Positions 15,326 to 23,742 of a stretch of 56,951 bases of DNA are shown one piece after another. The notes beneath the pieces are model-generated. The model saw nothing but the letters and a program-made list of their open reading frames with translations. It did no database searches and was not told where the DNA came from. The stretch is from CAIKZZ01 sp036742455 (GTDB taxonomy: Bacteria; Pseudomonadota; Gammaproteobacteria; Steroidobacterales; Steroidobacteraceae). A program made the translations under genes and the position numbers. The stretch is from the NCBI GenBank assembly GCA_036742455.1, contig DAINQU010000020.1, positions 1 through 56,951 of the forward strand, in the 5' to 3' direction. The first letter of the stretch is position 1. Each line of letters opens with the position of its first letter.

Positions 15326-17368
15326 TTATTCGGCCCGATCGGGCACCGCATGGACGCTCACCATCGTCAGTACATCGTACGAGGCGATCGTGTCGTGTTC
15401 TTGATTGGTGATTTCCGTGTCCCAGCGCACCTCGCCCCAGCCTTTATCGGCCCGCAAGGATTTCTGCTTGCACGTAAGGCGTACGCGCATGCGATCGCCC
15501 GGTTTGGCGGGCTTCACAAAGCGCAGGGCATCGAGACCGTAGTTGCCGAGTACCGGGCCATAGTCCGGGTCCACAAAGAGGCCCGCGGCCGCGCTGATCA
15601 AAAAATACCCGTGGGCGACGCGGCCGCCAAACAGCGGATTTCGAGCCGCCTCTTCCTCGGACATGTGCGCGTAGAAATGGTCGCCCGACAAGGCCGCGAA
15701 GGCCTCGATGTCGGCGATGGTGATCTCCCGCTCGCCCGAGACGAAGGTGTCACCGATGGCGAGCTCGTGAAACGGCTTACGGAACGGGTGGACCGTTGTC
15801 GTAGGAGTCGCAGCCCCGCGGATGTATCGACCGCCGAGCCGCGTCAGTGTGTCCGGTGAGCCTTGCAAGGCGACGCGTTGCAGGTAGTGCAACACACCCC
15901 GCATCCCGCCCATCTCCTCCGAGCCGCCGGCGCGACCGGGACCCCCATGAACCAATGTGGCAAGCGGCGAACCGTGGCCGGTGGATTCACGCTGACAATG
16001 GCGATTGGCGATGAGTAGACGCCCGTGGTACGGCGCAAGCCCCAAGACCAACGATTCCGCCACGGCATCGTCGGCGGTGAACACCGAACTCACAAGGCTA
16101 CCCTCGCCACGCTGCGCGAGTGTGATCGCCTCATCAAGCGAACCGTAGGGAAGCACCGTGGCGACGGGTCCAAAGGCTTCGGTGACGTGCACTTGCGTCG
16201 CGGTCATCGGCGCCGGGTGCGCCAACACCACCGGCCGCATGAACGCGCCGGCGGCCGGCAGGTCCGCGTTCGACGCGTCGGTGACCCGCCGCGCCTCCAG
16301 GCTGAGCAACCCTAACGCACGCTCGACCTCCGCGCGCTGCGACTGACTCGCTAACGGCCCCATACGGACGTCCGCCGATCGCGGATCGCCGACAGTGATG
16401 GCGCTCAACTGCGCGCGCAGTGCGTCCTGCACCGCATCGCTCGTCGCGATCGGCACAATGATTTTGCGAATAGCGGTGCACTTTTGCCCCGCCTTCACCG
16501 TCATCTCACGCACCACTTCCTGGATGTACGCCTCAAACTCCGGCGTGCCTGGGACTGCATCAGGGCCGAGCACCGCCGAATTGAGCGAATCGGTTTCCGC
16601 CATGAAGCGCACGGACTGCGCGAGGACCTGCGGGTGACTGCGCAGTCGGGATGCGGTCGCCGCGGAACCCGTGAACGACACCACGTCCTGACAAGTCAGA
16701 TGATCGAAGAGATCCCCCACCGACCCGATGATGAGTTGCACCGCGCCCGGCGGGAGCACCTGCATTTCGACGATACGGCGGAACACGGCTTCGGTCAGAT
16801 ACGCGGTGGTGGTCGCCGGCTTCACGATGACCGGCATGCCGGCCAAGATCGCCGGCGCCATTTTTTCGAGCATCCCCCAGACGGGGAAATTAAAGGCGTT
16901 GATCTGCAGCGCAGCGCCCATCATCGGCACGTGCACGTGCTGACCGACAAAGGTGCCGTGCTTAGAGAGACGTTCCGCCTCGCCGTCTAGTAACCAGCGG
17001 GCGTTTGGCAATTCGCGGGCGCCGCGACTGGCGAATGTGAGCAGGGTACCTATTCCGCCTTCGATATCGACCCAGCCGTCGGCGCGCGTTGCGCCCGTTG
17101 CATAGGAGAGTTCGTAAAACTCCTCCTTCAACGCCATCAGTTGTTTGCCCACCGTTCGCAGCATCGCCGCACGATCGGTAAAGGAGAGGCTCCTCAAGGC
17201 AGGCCCGCCCACGGTGCGCGCGTAGGCCAACACCGACTCGGCCGGCAGACCGTCGGCCACCACCGTGGCCACGCCCTCACCGGTGCTCGCATCGCGAAGC
17301 ACGGTCGCCGAACCCGTCCCGCGCCACCAGGACCCGCGGATGTAGCTGTGTAAATCGCGTACGGTCAT
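15326..17368 (-). CDS. paaZ: PaaZ bifunctional oxepin-CoA hydrolase / 3-oxo-5,6-dehydrosuberyl-CoA semialdehyde dehydrogenase
   Basis: This 680-residue fusion (E. coli 681) opens the oxepin-CoA ring and oxidises the resulting aldehyde. The N-terminal aldehyde dehydrogenase domain (1-about 520) carries the cofactor loop KPATTTAYLT, the FTGSAATA region and the catalytic-cysteine block VKAGQKCTA. The C-terminal MaoC/hot-dog hydratase domain (about 540-680) has AALSGDHFYAHMSEE and the FGGRVAHGYF loop. I set the start at the ATG that overlaps the thiolase stop (ATGA), giving MTVRDLHSYI; a longer frame to 17425 lies inside paaJ. Confidence 0.96.
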   Translation of the reverse strand: MTVRDLHSYIRGSWWRGTGSATVLRDASTGEGVATVVADGLPAESVLAYARTVGGPALRSLSFTDRAAMLRTVGKQLMALKEEFYELSYATGATRADGWVDIEGGIGTLLTFASRGARELPNARWLLDGEAERLSKHGTFVGQHVHVPMMGAALQINAFNFPVWGMLEKMAPAILAGMPVIVKPATTTAYLTEAVFRRIVEMQVLPPGAVQLIIGSVGDLFDHLTCQDVVSFTGSAATASRLRSHPQVLAQSVRFMAETDSLNSAVLGPDAVPGTPEFEAYIQEVVREMTVKAGQKCTAIRKIIVPIATSDAVQDALRAQLSAITVGDPRSADVRMGPLASQSQRAEVERALGLLSLEARRVTDASNADLPAAGAFMRPVVLAHPAPMTATQVHVTEAFGPVATVLPYGSLDEAITLAQRGEGSLVSSVFTADDAVAESLVLGLAPYHGRLLIANRHCQRESTGHGSPLATLVHGGPGRAGGSEEMGGMRGVLHYLQRVALQGSPDTLTRLGGRYIRGAATPTTTVHPFRKPFHELAIGDTFVSGEREITIADIEAFAALSGDHFYAHMSEEEAARNPLFGGRVAHGYFLISAAAGLFVDPDYGPVLGNYGLDALRFVKPAKPGDRMRVRLTCKQKSLRADKGWGEVRWDTEITNQEHDTIASYDVLTMVSVHAVPDRAE

Positions 17369-18570
17369 CCGATGCGCTCCAGCACAAGCGCGATACCTTG
17401 GCCGACACCAATGCACATGGTGCACAGCGCATAGCGGCCCGCACGCTGATGCAATTCGAGCATCGCCGTGGTAGCGAGGCGCGCGCCGCTCATACCGAGC
17501 GGATGCCCGAGCGCGATCGCTCCGCCGTTCGGATTGACGTGCTCCGCATCGTCCGACAAACCCAGTCGGCGCATCACCGCAAGGCCTTGCGCGGCGAACG
17601 CTTCGTTCAACTCGATGACGTCCAGTTGACTCACCGTGAGGCCCAACCGTGCCAGCAACTTTTCGGTGGCCGGTGCCGGACCCATCCCCATGATCCGCGG
17701 TGCAATACCCGCAACCGCCGTGCCCACGACGCGCGCCCGCGGCGTCAGACCGAAGCGCTCGACCGCCGCTTCGCTCGCGATGATCAGCGCCGCCGCGCCG
17801 TCATTGACACCCGACGCGTTGCCGGCTGTCACACTGCCGCCTTCGCGGAACGGTGTACCCAGTTTGGCCAATGACTCGAGAGTCGTCTGACGAGGGTGCT
17901 CGTCCTGACTCACGACGATCGGGTCGCCTTTGCGGGCCGGGATGGTGACCGGGACGATCTCTTCAGCGAATCGACCGGAAGCTTGTGCGCGTAGCGCGCG
18001 CTGCTGGCTGCGCAGCGCAAAGGCGTCCTGATCCGCTCGCGAAATGCCGTATTCAGCCGCCACGTTCTCGGCCGTCTCCGGCATCGAATCAATGCCGTAC
18101 TGGGCCTTCATTAACCGGTTCACAAAACGCCAACCGATCGTCGTGTCGTACATCTGCGGATCACGCGCGAACGGGCTTTCCGCCTTGGCGACCACAAACG
18201 GCGCTCGGCTCATGCTTTCCACACCGCCGGCAATCACCAACTCAGCATCGCCCACCTGTATCTGCCGGGCGGCACTGGCGACCGCATCGAGGCCAGACCC
18301 ACACAAGCGATTCAGCGTGACACCACCGGCCGAGAGCGGCAGACCGGCGAGCAGCGCCGACATGCGCGCCACGTTACGGTTGTCCTCACCGGCTTGATTG
18401 GCGCAGCCGTACACCACGTCGTCGAGGCGGTCCCAATCGAGCGTCGGATGACGCGCCATGAGTGCGCGCAGCGGCACCGCGCCGAGATCGTCCGCGCGCA
18501 CCGAGGACAGCGCACCGCCGTAGCGGCCGATCGGCGTACGGATCGCGTCACAAATAAAGGCGTGTTTCAT
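17365..18570 (-). CDS. paaJ: 3-oxoadipyl-CoA / 3-oxo-5,6-dehydrosuberyl-CoA thiolase PaaJ
   Basis: This 401-residue acetyl-CoA C-acyltransferase performs the two thiolytic steps of phenylacetate degradation. The nucleophile C90 lies in NRLCGSGLDAV. NPNGGAIALGHPLGMSGAR carries the general-base His, and the second cysteine is in CIGVGQG. The start at 18570 gives the canonical MKHAFICDAIRTPIG beginning; the 53 extra upstream codons read through the paaI end and are not protein-like. It could alternatively serve beta-ketoadipate breakdown (PcaF), but its place between paaI and paaZ favours PaaJ. Confidence 0.95.
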   Translation of the reverse strand: MKHAFICDAIRTPIGRYGGALSSVRADDLGAVPLRALMARHPTLDWDRLDDVVYGCANQAGEDNRNVARMSALLAGLPLSAGGVTLNRLCGSGLDAVASAARQIQVGDAELVIAGGVESMSRAPFVVAKAESPFARDPQMYDTTIGWRFVNRLMKAQYGIDSMPETAENVAAEYGISRADQDAFALRSQQRALRAQASGRFAEEIVPVTIPARKGDPIVVSQDEHPRQTTLESLAKLGTPFREGGSVTAGNASGVNDGAAALIIASEAAVERFGLTPRARVVGTAVAGIAPRIMGMGPAPATEKLLARLGLTVSQLDVIELNEAFAAQGLAVMRRLGLSDDAEHVNPNGGAIALGHPLGMSGARLATTAMLELHQRAGRYALCTMCIGVGQGIALVLERIG

Positions 18571-18580
18571 AGCGTCACTC

Positions 18581-19167
18581 TCACCCTGCGGGTTGCGTCT
18601 TGCCGATTTTATGGGACCGACCGCGGAACAGCGCCACCAGCGCCCCGTCACCCCGCGTGATGTCGACCGTGTAAATGCCTTGGCGACCGCGTTCCCACAG
18701 ACGTCGACCCGAGGCGACCAACGAATCACCTAACCGGGCGGCTTCNNNNNNNNNNNNNNNNNNNNNNNNNNNNNNNNNNNNNNNNNNNNNNNNNNNNNNN
18801 NNNNNNNNNNNNNNNNNNNNNNNNNNNNNNNNNNNNNNNNNNNNNGTTCCCACAGACGTCGACCCGAGGCGACCAACGAATCACCTAACCGGGCGGCTTC
18901 CAGGAATTCAATTTGGCCGCTCGCCGCCACGGTCGTCTCGCCCGCCGAATTGCAGGAGAAGGCGAAGGCGCTGTCGGCGAGGGTGAAAAGGAATCCACCG
19001 TGGCAGATCCCAAAGCCGTTAAGCATCGAATCACGGACGGTCATGGCGACCGAGACTGCCCCTGGGGCGATGGACACAATCGTGATACCCAACGACTGGC
19101 TCGCCCGGTCCGGCTCGTACAGAGCCGCGACCGACTGCTCAGCCAGATGCTGTGCGTCTACCGACAT
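18581..19167 (-). CDS. paaI: PaaI hot-dog thioesterase, interrupted by an assembly gap
   Basis: The gene is split by 100 N. The 5' part starts at ATG 19167 (Shine-Dalgarno AAGGGGGG) and contains the PaaI motif ICHGGFLFTLADSAFAF. The 3' part ends RSHKIGKTQPAG at 18581. An identical 55-bp sequence flanks the gap, and collapsing it (removing 155 bp) joins both frames exactly into one intact 143-residue protein, close to E. coli PaaI (140). PaaI hydrolyses dead-end phenylacetyl-CoA derivatives to release trapped CoA. The gene is therefore almost certainly intact in the organism. Confidence 0.9.
18691..18745. repeat. 55-bp direct repeat, copy 1 (assembly artefact)
   Basis: The 55 bases ending at the N run are identical to the 55 bases that follow it (18846-18900). 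Both encode the same segment of paaI (EAARLGDSLVASGRRLWE). 55 is a common de Bruijn k-mer length, so the copies look like the overlapping ends of two contigs. Confidence 0.9.
18746..18845. other. Scaffold gap of exactly 100 N
   Basis: A run of 100 undetermined bases is the conventional placeholder for a gap of unknown size. The flanking identical 55-mers indicate that the true gap length is negative, so no sequence is missing. Confidence 0.97.
18846..18900. repeat. 55-bp direct repeat, copy 2 (assembly artefact)
   Basis: Identical to 18691-18745. Together with the 100-N run it shifts the paaI frame by 155 bases, which explains why paaI appears as two ORFs in different frames. Confidence 0.9.
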
Positions 19168-19197
19168 ACGACCCCCCTTGTACTCACTGCGCGTCAA

Positions 19198-19986
19198 TCA
19201 GCGACCGCGGAACTGCGGTGCGCGCTTGTCTTTGAAGGCGGCCACGCCTTCTGCGTAGTCCTCGCTGTACCCGAGCGTGCGCTGCAAATCGCGCTCGACG
19301 AGCAACTGTTCAGCCAGCGTACGCGACCCCGCCCCGTAGATGGCGTCTTTGGTGCGCGCGAGCCCCAGCGTCGGCGCACTCGCCAAGCGCTGCGCAAGCT
19401 CATCGACGGTGGACGTGAGTGCACTGTCCTCCACGCACTGCCAGATCATGCCCCACGCGGCCGCCTGCTCGGCGCTCAGCTTGTCACCGAGCAACGCGAG
19501 CCCGAGGGCACGAGCCTGACCGACGACGCGCGGGAGCGTCCACGTCCCGCCGCAATCCGGGACCAGGCCGAGTTTCGCGAAAGACTGAATGAACGACGCC
19601 GACCGCGCCGCGATCACAAGGTCACAGGCGAGCGCCAAATTGGCACCGGCGCCCGCGGCGACGCCATTCACGGCCGCGATCACCGGCATCGGTAGCTGAC
19701 GTAGGGTCATCACGAGCGGCGCGTAATGCCGCTCAATCGAATCGCCAAGATCCACCGCCGCGCTGCCCGGCGCGACCGCGCGATCGTTCAGATCCTGACC
19801 GGCGCAGAAGCCGCGCCCTGCGCCCGTCAACACCAACACGCGAGCGGAGTCAGCGCCTAACCGAGACAACGCGTCGCGCACTTCGCCGTGCATGGCTGCG
19901 GTGAAGGCGTTCAGGCGATCCGGGCGGTTGAAGGTGATGCGGGCTATGCCACCATCACACGCGTACAGAATGGATTCGTAGGCCAT
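19198..19986 (-). CDS. paaG: PaaG 1,2-epoxyphenylacetyl-CoA isomerase
   Basis: This 262-residue crotonase-fold enzyme isomerises the ring epoxide of phenylacetyl-CoA to oxepin-CoA. The sequence has the PaaG-type blocks LTGAGRGFCAGQDLNDR, NGVAAGAGANLALACD and LGLVPDCGGTWTLPR, including the aspartate in VPDCGG used by PaaG rather than the second Glu of hydratases. The length equals E. coli PaaG (262). It lies between paaE and paaI. No second crotonase (paaF) is found beside it. Confidence 0.95.
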   Translation of the reverse strand: MAYESILYACDGGIARITFNRPDRLNAFTAAMHGEVRDALSRLGADSARVLVLTGAGRGFCAGQDLNDRAVAPGSAAVDLGDSIERHYAPLVMTLRQLPMPVIAAVNGVAAGAGANLALACDLVIAARSASFIQSFAKLGLVPDCGGTWTLPRVVGQARALGLALLGDKLSAEQAAAWGMIWQCVEDSALTSTVDELAQRLASAPTLGLARTKDAIYGAGSRTLAEQLLVERDLQRTLGYSEDYAEGVAAFKDKRAPQFRGR

Positions 19987-19995
19987 GAGCGAACC

Positions 19996-21048
19996 TCAGA
20001 CGTCGTCGTAGGTAATGTGCACAGACGCGGTGAGTGGGCGCGCCTGACAACACAGTATGTAGCCCGCCTCGACTTCCCAGTCTTCAAGCGCCTGATTCCG
20101 GTCCATCGCCACACGGCCGTGCGTGACTTGGGCCCGGCACGTGGAACAGATCCCAGCGCGGCACGAATACGGCAAGCGCAGGCCAGCCGCCTCCGCCGCA
20201 TCCAGCACTACGCCCTCCGCCGCCATGGTAAATCGACGCTGACGACCGTCCACGGTCACCGTGACCTCCACGCTGTCGGCCGACGGCACCGCTTCCTTCA
20301 CCGGCACCGCGATGGGCTGCCGAGTCGCACCGAAGCGTTCGCTGTGGATACGACCGGCCACCGGCAGCGCACGCAGCATCGCCGTCACATCGGCCACCAT
20401 CGTGGCCGGGCCACACAGATACCACTCGTCGACAGCCGCAGGGTCGAGGTCAGCAGACACCAACGACTTCACGGTGTCCGCATTCAGACGGCCGTACTGA
20501 CGATCGATCTCCTGCTCCTCCTGGCTCATCAGAAAATGCACGGTGAATCGGTCGAGGTACTGGTTTTTTAAACTCAGAATCGCGTCGGCAAACATGGTGC
20601 GCGACAGCGTTCGATTGCCGTAGTAGAGCACCACGCGTGCGTCCGGCTCCTCGGCGAGGACGCTGCGCACGATGGACAGGATGGGGGTGATACCCGAGCC
20701 TGCCGCGATAGCGACATGCGTCCGGGGTTGCGACGGATCAATCGCAGCGCGGAAGCGCCCCATCGGCGGCATCGCCTCGATCGCCGACCCGACCGGCACA
20801 GTGGCGAGGTACTCGGACATCGTCCCCTGTCGACGTATACCTAAGACGAGTGGACCGCCGGGCTTGGAGACGATGGAGTAGGTACGCCGCACATCCACAC
20901 CATCAACCATGGCGCGCAGCGGCAGATGCTGCCCCCCCTCAAAGACGAACAGGTCGGATGCGTCGTGGGGCGCTGCCAGCTCAATGGCGAAGGCGTCTTC
21001 CGCGATGATTTCGCGACGGACCAGAGTCAAGGGAAGGTAACTGGACAT
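19996..21048 (-). CDS. paaE: PaaE reductase subunit of phenylacetyl-CoA epoxidase
   Basis: This 350-residue protein passes electrons from NADPH to the diiron oxygenase PaaA. It has an FAD-binding barrel (about 1-100, with RTYSIVSKPGG), an NAD(P) domain (about 105-235, with AAGSGITPILSI and WYLCGPATMV) and a C-terminal plant-type [2Fe-2S] domain with CRAGICSTC and the fourth cysteine near the end (YILCCQARP). The start at 21048 is 8 nt after the paaD stop and follows GAGAG; a start at 21066 would add six residues overlapping paaD. Note: PaaE here means the epoxidase subunit, called PaaK in some Pseudomonas papers. Confidence 0.95.
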   Translation of the reverse strand: MSSYLPLTLVRREIIAEDAFAIELAAPHDASDLFVFEGGQHLPLRAMVDGVDVRRTYSIVSKPGGPLVLGIRRQGTMSEYLATVPVGSAIEAMPPMGRFRAAIDPSQPRTHVAIAAGSGITPILSIVRSVLAEEPDARVVLYYGNRTLSRTMFADAILSLKNQYLDRFTVHFLMSQEEQEIDRQYGRLNADTVKSLVSADLDPAAVDEWYLCGPATMVADVTAMLRALPVAGRIHSERFGATRQPIAVPVKEAVPSADSVEVTVTVDGRQRRFTMAAEGVVLDAAEAAGLRLPYSCRAGICSTCRAQVTHGRVAMDRNQALEDWEVEAGYILCCQARPLTASVHITYDDV

Positions 21049-21056
21049 ACGCGCTC

Positions 21057-21548
21057 TCAAATGCACTTAAAACGATCAAAGGGTTCAAGACACACGAGAC
21101 AGCGGTGCAACGCCTTACAGGGCGTCGACCCAAATTCCGACACCACTTCTGTGTCGCGACTGCCGCAGCGCGGACACGCGGCCGCCATAAGACGTCCGGT
21201 CAACGCAGCGACACTGTCGACGGGGAATTCGGGGGGCGCGATGCCGTACTGGCGCAATTTCTCGCAGCCCTCGGGGGTGATCCACGCACTGGTCCACGGT
21301 GGCGAGAGCACGTCGTGTACGCGAGCGGCAAAGCCCGCTTGCGTAAGCGCCGCTGCGACATCCGATTTGATCACAAGCGTCGCCGGACATCCCGTATACG
21401 TTGGCGCGATCCCAACGTGCACTACCCCGTCGGCCAGACGGACATCGCGGATGACACCCAGATCCACCAACGAGAGCACCGGTATCTCCGGGTCTGGCAC
21501 CGCGCGCAGTACCGACCAGATCGCGGCCATCGTCGGATCGTCCGTCAC
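21057..21548 (-). CDS. paaD: PaaD, Fe-S maturation-type subunit of the phenylacetyl-CoA epoxidase cluster
   Basis: The 163-residue product starts at a GTG overlapping the paaC stop (GTGA). A DUF59/MIP18 domain (about 10-90) shows VPDPEIPVLSLVDLGVIRDV and PTYTGCPAT. The C-terminal third carries CPRCGS, a middle Cys and CLVCLEPF, a four-cysteine metal-site pattern. E. coli PaaD has the same domains and 165 residues. It is needed for epoxidase activity, probably by helping to mature the Fe-S or diiron centre. A longer frame to 21806 lies inside paaC and is spurious. Confidence 0.94.
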   Translation of the reverse strand: MTDDPTMAAIWSVLRAVPDPEIPVLSLVDLGVIRDVRLADGVVHVGIAPTYTGCPATLVIKSDVAAALTQAGFAARVHDVLSPPWTSAWITPEGCEKLRQYGIAPPEFPVDSVAALTGRLMAAACPRCGSRDTEVVSEFGSTPCKALHRCLVCLEPFDRFKCI

Positions 21549-22321
21549 CAGGTCGCCCCGGGATGCGCACGATGCAAGGACTGCATGTCCCCGAGCAGTC
21601 GGCCTAGATGCTCCGTGTGCTGCGCGCGTTTGCCGAACCAACGGTACGTCACATCCACCGGCCGGCCGAGGGTCGCCTCGGTCAATACCGGGTTGAGACG
21701 CGCCTCGAAAGCCTCCTTCACCGCAGCCACGCTCGGCGCCACTCCAGCAGCCGCCAGCTCCCGCTCGATGTCGTCCTCGGCAAACCACTCGTAAACATAC
21801 GGCCACAGCGTCGCGAGCGCCGTCGTCACCCGCTCATGACTCTCCGCCGTTCCATCGCCGAGCCGTATCAGCCAGGCGGCGCTGTAGCGCCAGTGGTAGC
21901 GAATCTCTTTGAGCGACTTTGCAGCGATTGCCGCCAGCTTGGGATCGGTCGACTCCGTCAACCGTTCGTACAGTTCGATCCGCCACGCATCCATCAGGCA
22001 TTGTCGCGCGATCGTCATCCCGAAATCCCCGTTGGGCAACTCCGCCATCGACGCGTTCAAGAAATCGCACTGTTCCCGCAGATAGGCGTAGTCGTCCTCG
22101 GTCCGGCCCGCGCCTTCGAGTTCCGAAGCATACCCGTAGAGAAGCCGCGCCTGGCCCAGCAGATCGAGCGACACATTGGCCAGCCCCAGATCTTCTTCGA
22201 TGGCCGGTGCGTGACCTATCCACGCCGAGAGACGTTGCGCGAGGACGAGGGCCGTGTCCGCAAGACGGACGACATAGGTGTGCGTCGACGTCGCCACATC
22301 GCCAGCAGTGCCTGCGCTCAC
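21545..22321 (-). CDS. paaC: PaaC structural subunit of phenylacetyl-CoA epoxidase
   Basis: The 258-residue, mostly helical protein forms the stable heterodimer with PaaA and lacks a working diiron site itself. Recognisable blocks are DTALVLAQRLSAWIGHAP, LGLANVSLDLLGQARLLYGYA, NGDFGMTIARQ, KSLKEIRYHWRYSAAWLIRLGDGT and HLGRLLGDMQSLHRAHPGATW at the end. The start is the GTG overlapping the paaB stop (GTGA); the longer frame to 22450 lies inside paaB. The E. coli protein is 248 residues. Confidence 0.95.
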   Translation of the reverse strand: MSAGTAGDVATSTHTYVVRLADTALVLAQRLSAWIGHAPAIEEDLGLANVSLDLLGQARLLYGYASELEGAGRTEDDYAYLREQCDFLNASMAELPNGDFGMTIARQCLMDAWRIELYERLTESTDPKLAAIAAKSLKEIRYHWRYSAAWLIRLGDGTAESHERVTTALATLWPYVYEWFAEDDIERELAAAGVAPSVAAVKEAFEARLNPVLTEATLGRPVDVTYRWFGKRAQHTEHLGRLLGDMQSLHRAHPGATW

Positions 22322-22608
22322 AGCGTTTCGACCTCTTTGGGAATGTCGTAAAACGTCGGATGCCGATAGACCTTGTCGATGGCCGGTTCGAACAAGGCAT
22401 CCGACTCCGCCGGGTCGGACGCCGTGATATCGCTCGACTTCACGACCCACAGGCTCACGCCTTCCTGTCGGCGCGTGTAGAGGTCGCGCGCGTGCTCAAT
22501 CGCCATGGCGGCGTCGGCGGCGTGCAAACTGCCGACGTGCTTGTGATCCAATCCGCTCTTGGCGCGCACAAAGATCTCGTACAGCGGCCAGTCCATTTTC
22601 GTGGTCAT
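22318..22608 (-). CDS. paaB: PaaB subunit of phenylacetyl-CoA epoxidase
   Basis: This 96-residue protein (95 in E. coli) bridges PaaAC dimers in the oxygenase complex. The conserved N-terminus WPLYEIFVRAKSGLDHKHVG, the ARDLYTRRQEGVSLWVV block and YRHPTFYDIP near the end identify it. I take the ATG at 22608 (MTTKMDW) with GGAG upstream; the ATG four codons later is possible. It sits 22 nt after paaA and overlaps paaC by GTGA. Confidence 0.95.
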   Translation of the reverse strand: MTTKMDWPLYEIFVRAKSGLDHKHVGSLHAADAAMAIEHARDLYTRRQEGVSLWVVKSSDITASDPAESDALFEPAIDKVYRHPTFYDIPKEVETL

Positions 22609-22630
22609 GAGAGTGACGTCTCCAGAGTTG

Positions 22631-23614
22631 CTAAGCCACCGCCCGCGCCGACTGCTTGGCGGCATGCGCCAGCGCGGCTTCGCGCACCCAAGCACCGTCG
22701 GCGTGCGCCGCACGACGTTCGCTCAACCGTTCCGCATTGCACGGGCCGTTACCCTTCAGTACCGCATTGAACTCATTCCAATCCAGCGGGCCGGTTCGGT
22801 AATGACCGTCATCCCCTAAGGCCAGCAGCGGGTCCGGCACCGTCAAGCCTAAGAATTCCGCCTGCGGCACGGTGAAATCGACAAACTTTTGCCGCAGTTC
22901 ATCGTTCGTGAAGCGCTTGATCTTCCAACGCACTGACAGCGCTGTGTGTTGCGACGCGCCGTCCGGAGGTCCGAACATCATCAGGGACGGCCACCACCAG
23001 CGATTCAGCGCATCCTGCGCCATCCGCCGTTGCGCGGGCGTGCCACGGGCGAGCGCCAACATGGCGTGATAGCCCTGCCGTTGATGGAAACTCTCTTCCT
23101 TACAGACCCGCACCATGGCTCGCGCGTAGGGGCCATAGGAACAGCGACAGAGCGGGATCTGGTTCATGATCGCGGCGCCGTCAACGAGCCAGCCGATCGC
23201 GGCCGTGTCCGCCCAGGTCGGCGTCGGATAATTAAAGATGGATGAGTACTTGGCGCGCCCGGCCAACAGCTGATCGATCAGCTCTGCGCGGGAGATACCG
23301 AGCGTTTCCGCCGCGCTGTAGAGATACGCGCCATGGCCACCCTCGTCCTGCACTTTGGCAATCAGGACCGACTTGCGCATCAGCGAGGGGGCACGGGAAA
23401 TCCAGTTGCCCTCCGGCAGCATGCCGACGATCTCAGAGTGCGCGTGCTGGGAGATCTGCCGAATGAGCGTTTGCCGATAGGCATCGGGCATCCAGTCCTT
23501 CGGTTCGATTTTCTCTTCGGCGTCGATACGCGCTTCAAATCGTCGCAGACGCTCGCTATCACCCACGGCGTCCGTCGCACGCACCGGCGATTCGTTCAGC
23601 CCTTGTGTGTACAC
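22631..23614 (-). CDS. paaA: PaaA catalytic diiron subunit of phenylacetyl-CoA epoxidase
   Basis: This 327-residue protein is the oxygenase subunit that inserts oxygen into the aromatic ring of phenylacetyl-CoA. The two ExxH ligand pairs are visible in KVQDEGGHGAYL and CKEESFHQRQGY. The substrate-binding block NYPTPTWADTAAIGWLVDGAA and the C-terminal DWNEFNAVLKGNGPCN are typical. The start is a GTG at 23614 with AGGGGG 8 nt upstream. It is the first gene of the paa operon and lies divergent to paaX. Confidence 0.96.
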   Translation of the reverse strand: MYTQGLNESPVRATDAVGDSERLRRFEARIDAEEKIEPKDWMPDAYRQTLIRQISQHAHSEIVGMLPEGNWISRAPSLMRKSVLIAKVQDEGGHGAYLYSAAETLGISRAELIDQLLAGRAKYSSIFNYPTPTWADTAAIGWLVDGAAIMNQIPLCRCSYGPYARAMVRVCKEESFHQRQGYHAMLALARGTPAQRRMAQDALNRWWWPSLMMFGPPDGASQHTALSVRWKIKRFTNDELRQKFVDFTVPQAEFLGLTVPDPLLALGDDGHYRTGPLDWNEFNAVLKGNGPCNAERLSERRAAHADGAWVREAALAHAAKQSARAVA

Positions 23615-23674
23615 CAGTTTCCCCCTACGCAGAGCGGATGCCCGCGCGGACGCGCTGGATCACCACGCAAGGAT

Positions 23675-23717
23675 CGTGACACGCATTTTATCGTTGATCA
23701 ACTTTTTCCGTGTCACA
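23675..23717. promoter_or_regulatory. Candidate PaaX operator and divergent promoter
   Basis: Between paaA and paaX lies a perfect 8-bp inverted repeat, GTGACACG (23676-23683) and CGTGTCAC (23709-23716). It is centred almost on the palindrome GTTGATCAAC (23693-23702). On the minus strand TAAAAT (23685-23690) could be the paaA -10; on the plus strand TTGATC lies about 16-17 nt before AATACG-like sequence. PaaX is a GntR-type repressor released by phenylacetyl-CoA, and this is the only inverted repeat in the divergent region. Exact contacts are inference. Confidence 0.55.
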
Positions 23718-23742
23718 ATACGGTCTCTCTGGGAGTGCCTCG

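Noticed and set aside
16484..16990. Plus-strand ORF of 168 codons inside paaZ
   Set aside because: It is antisense to the aldehyde dehydrogenase domain of PaaZ and His/Arg-rich.
18691..18900. True biological 55-bp direct repeat or insertion in paaI
   Set aside because: The copies flank exactly 100 N and collapse restores the gene, so an assembly join is the simpler explanation.
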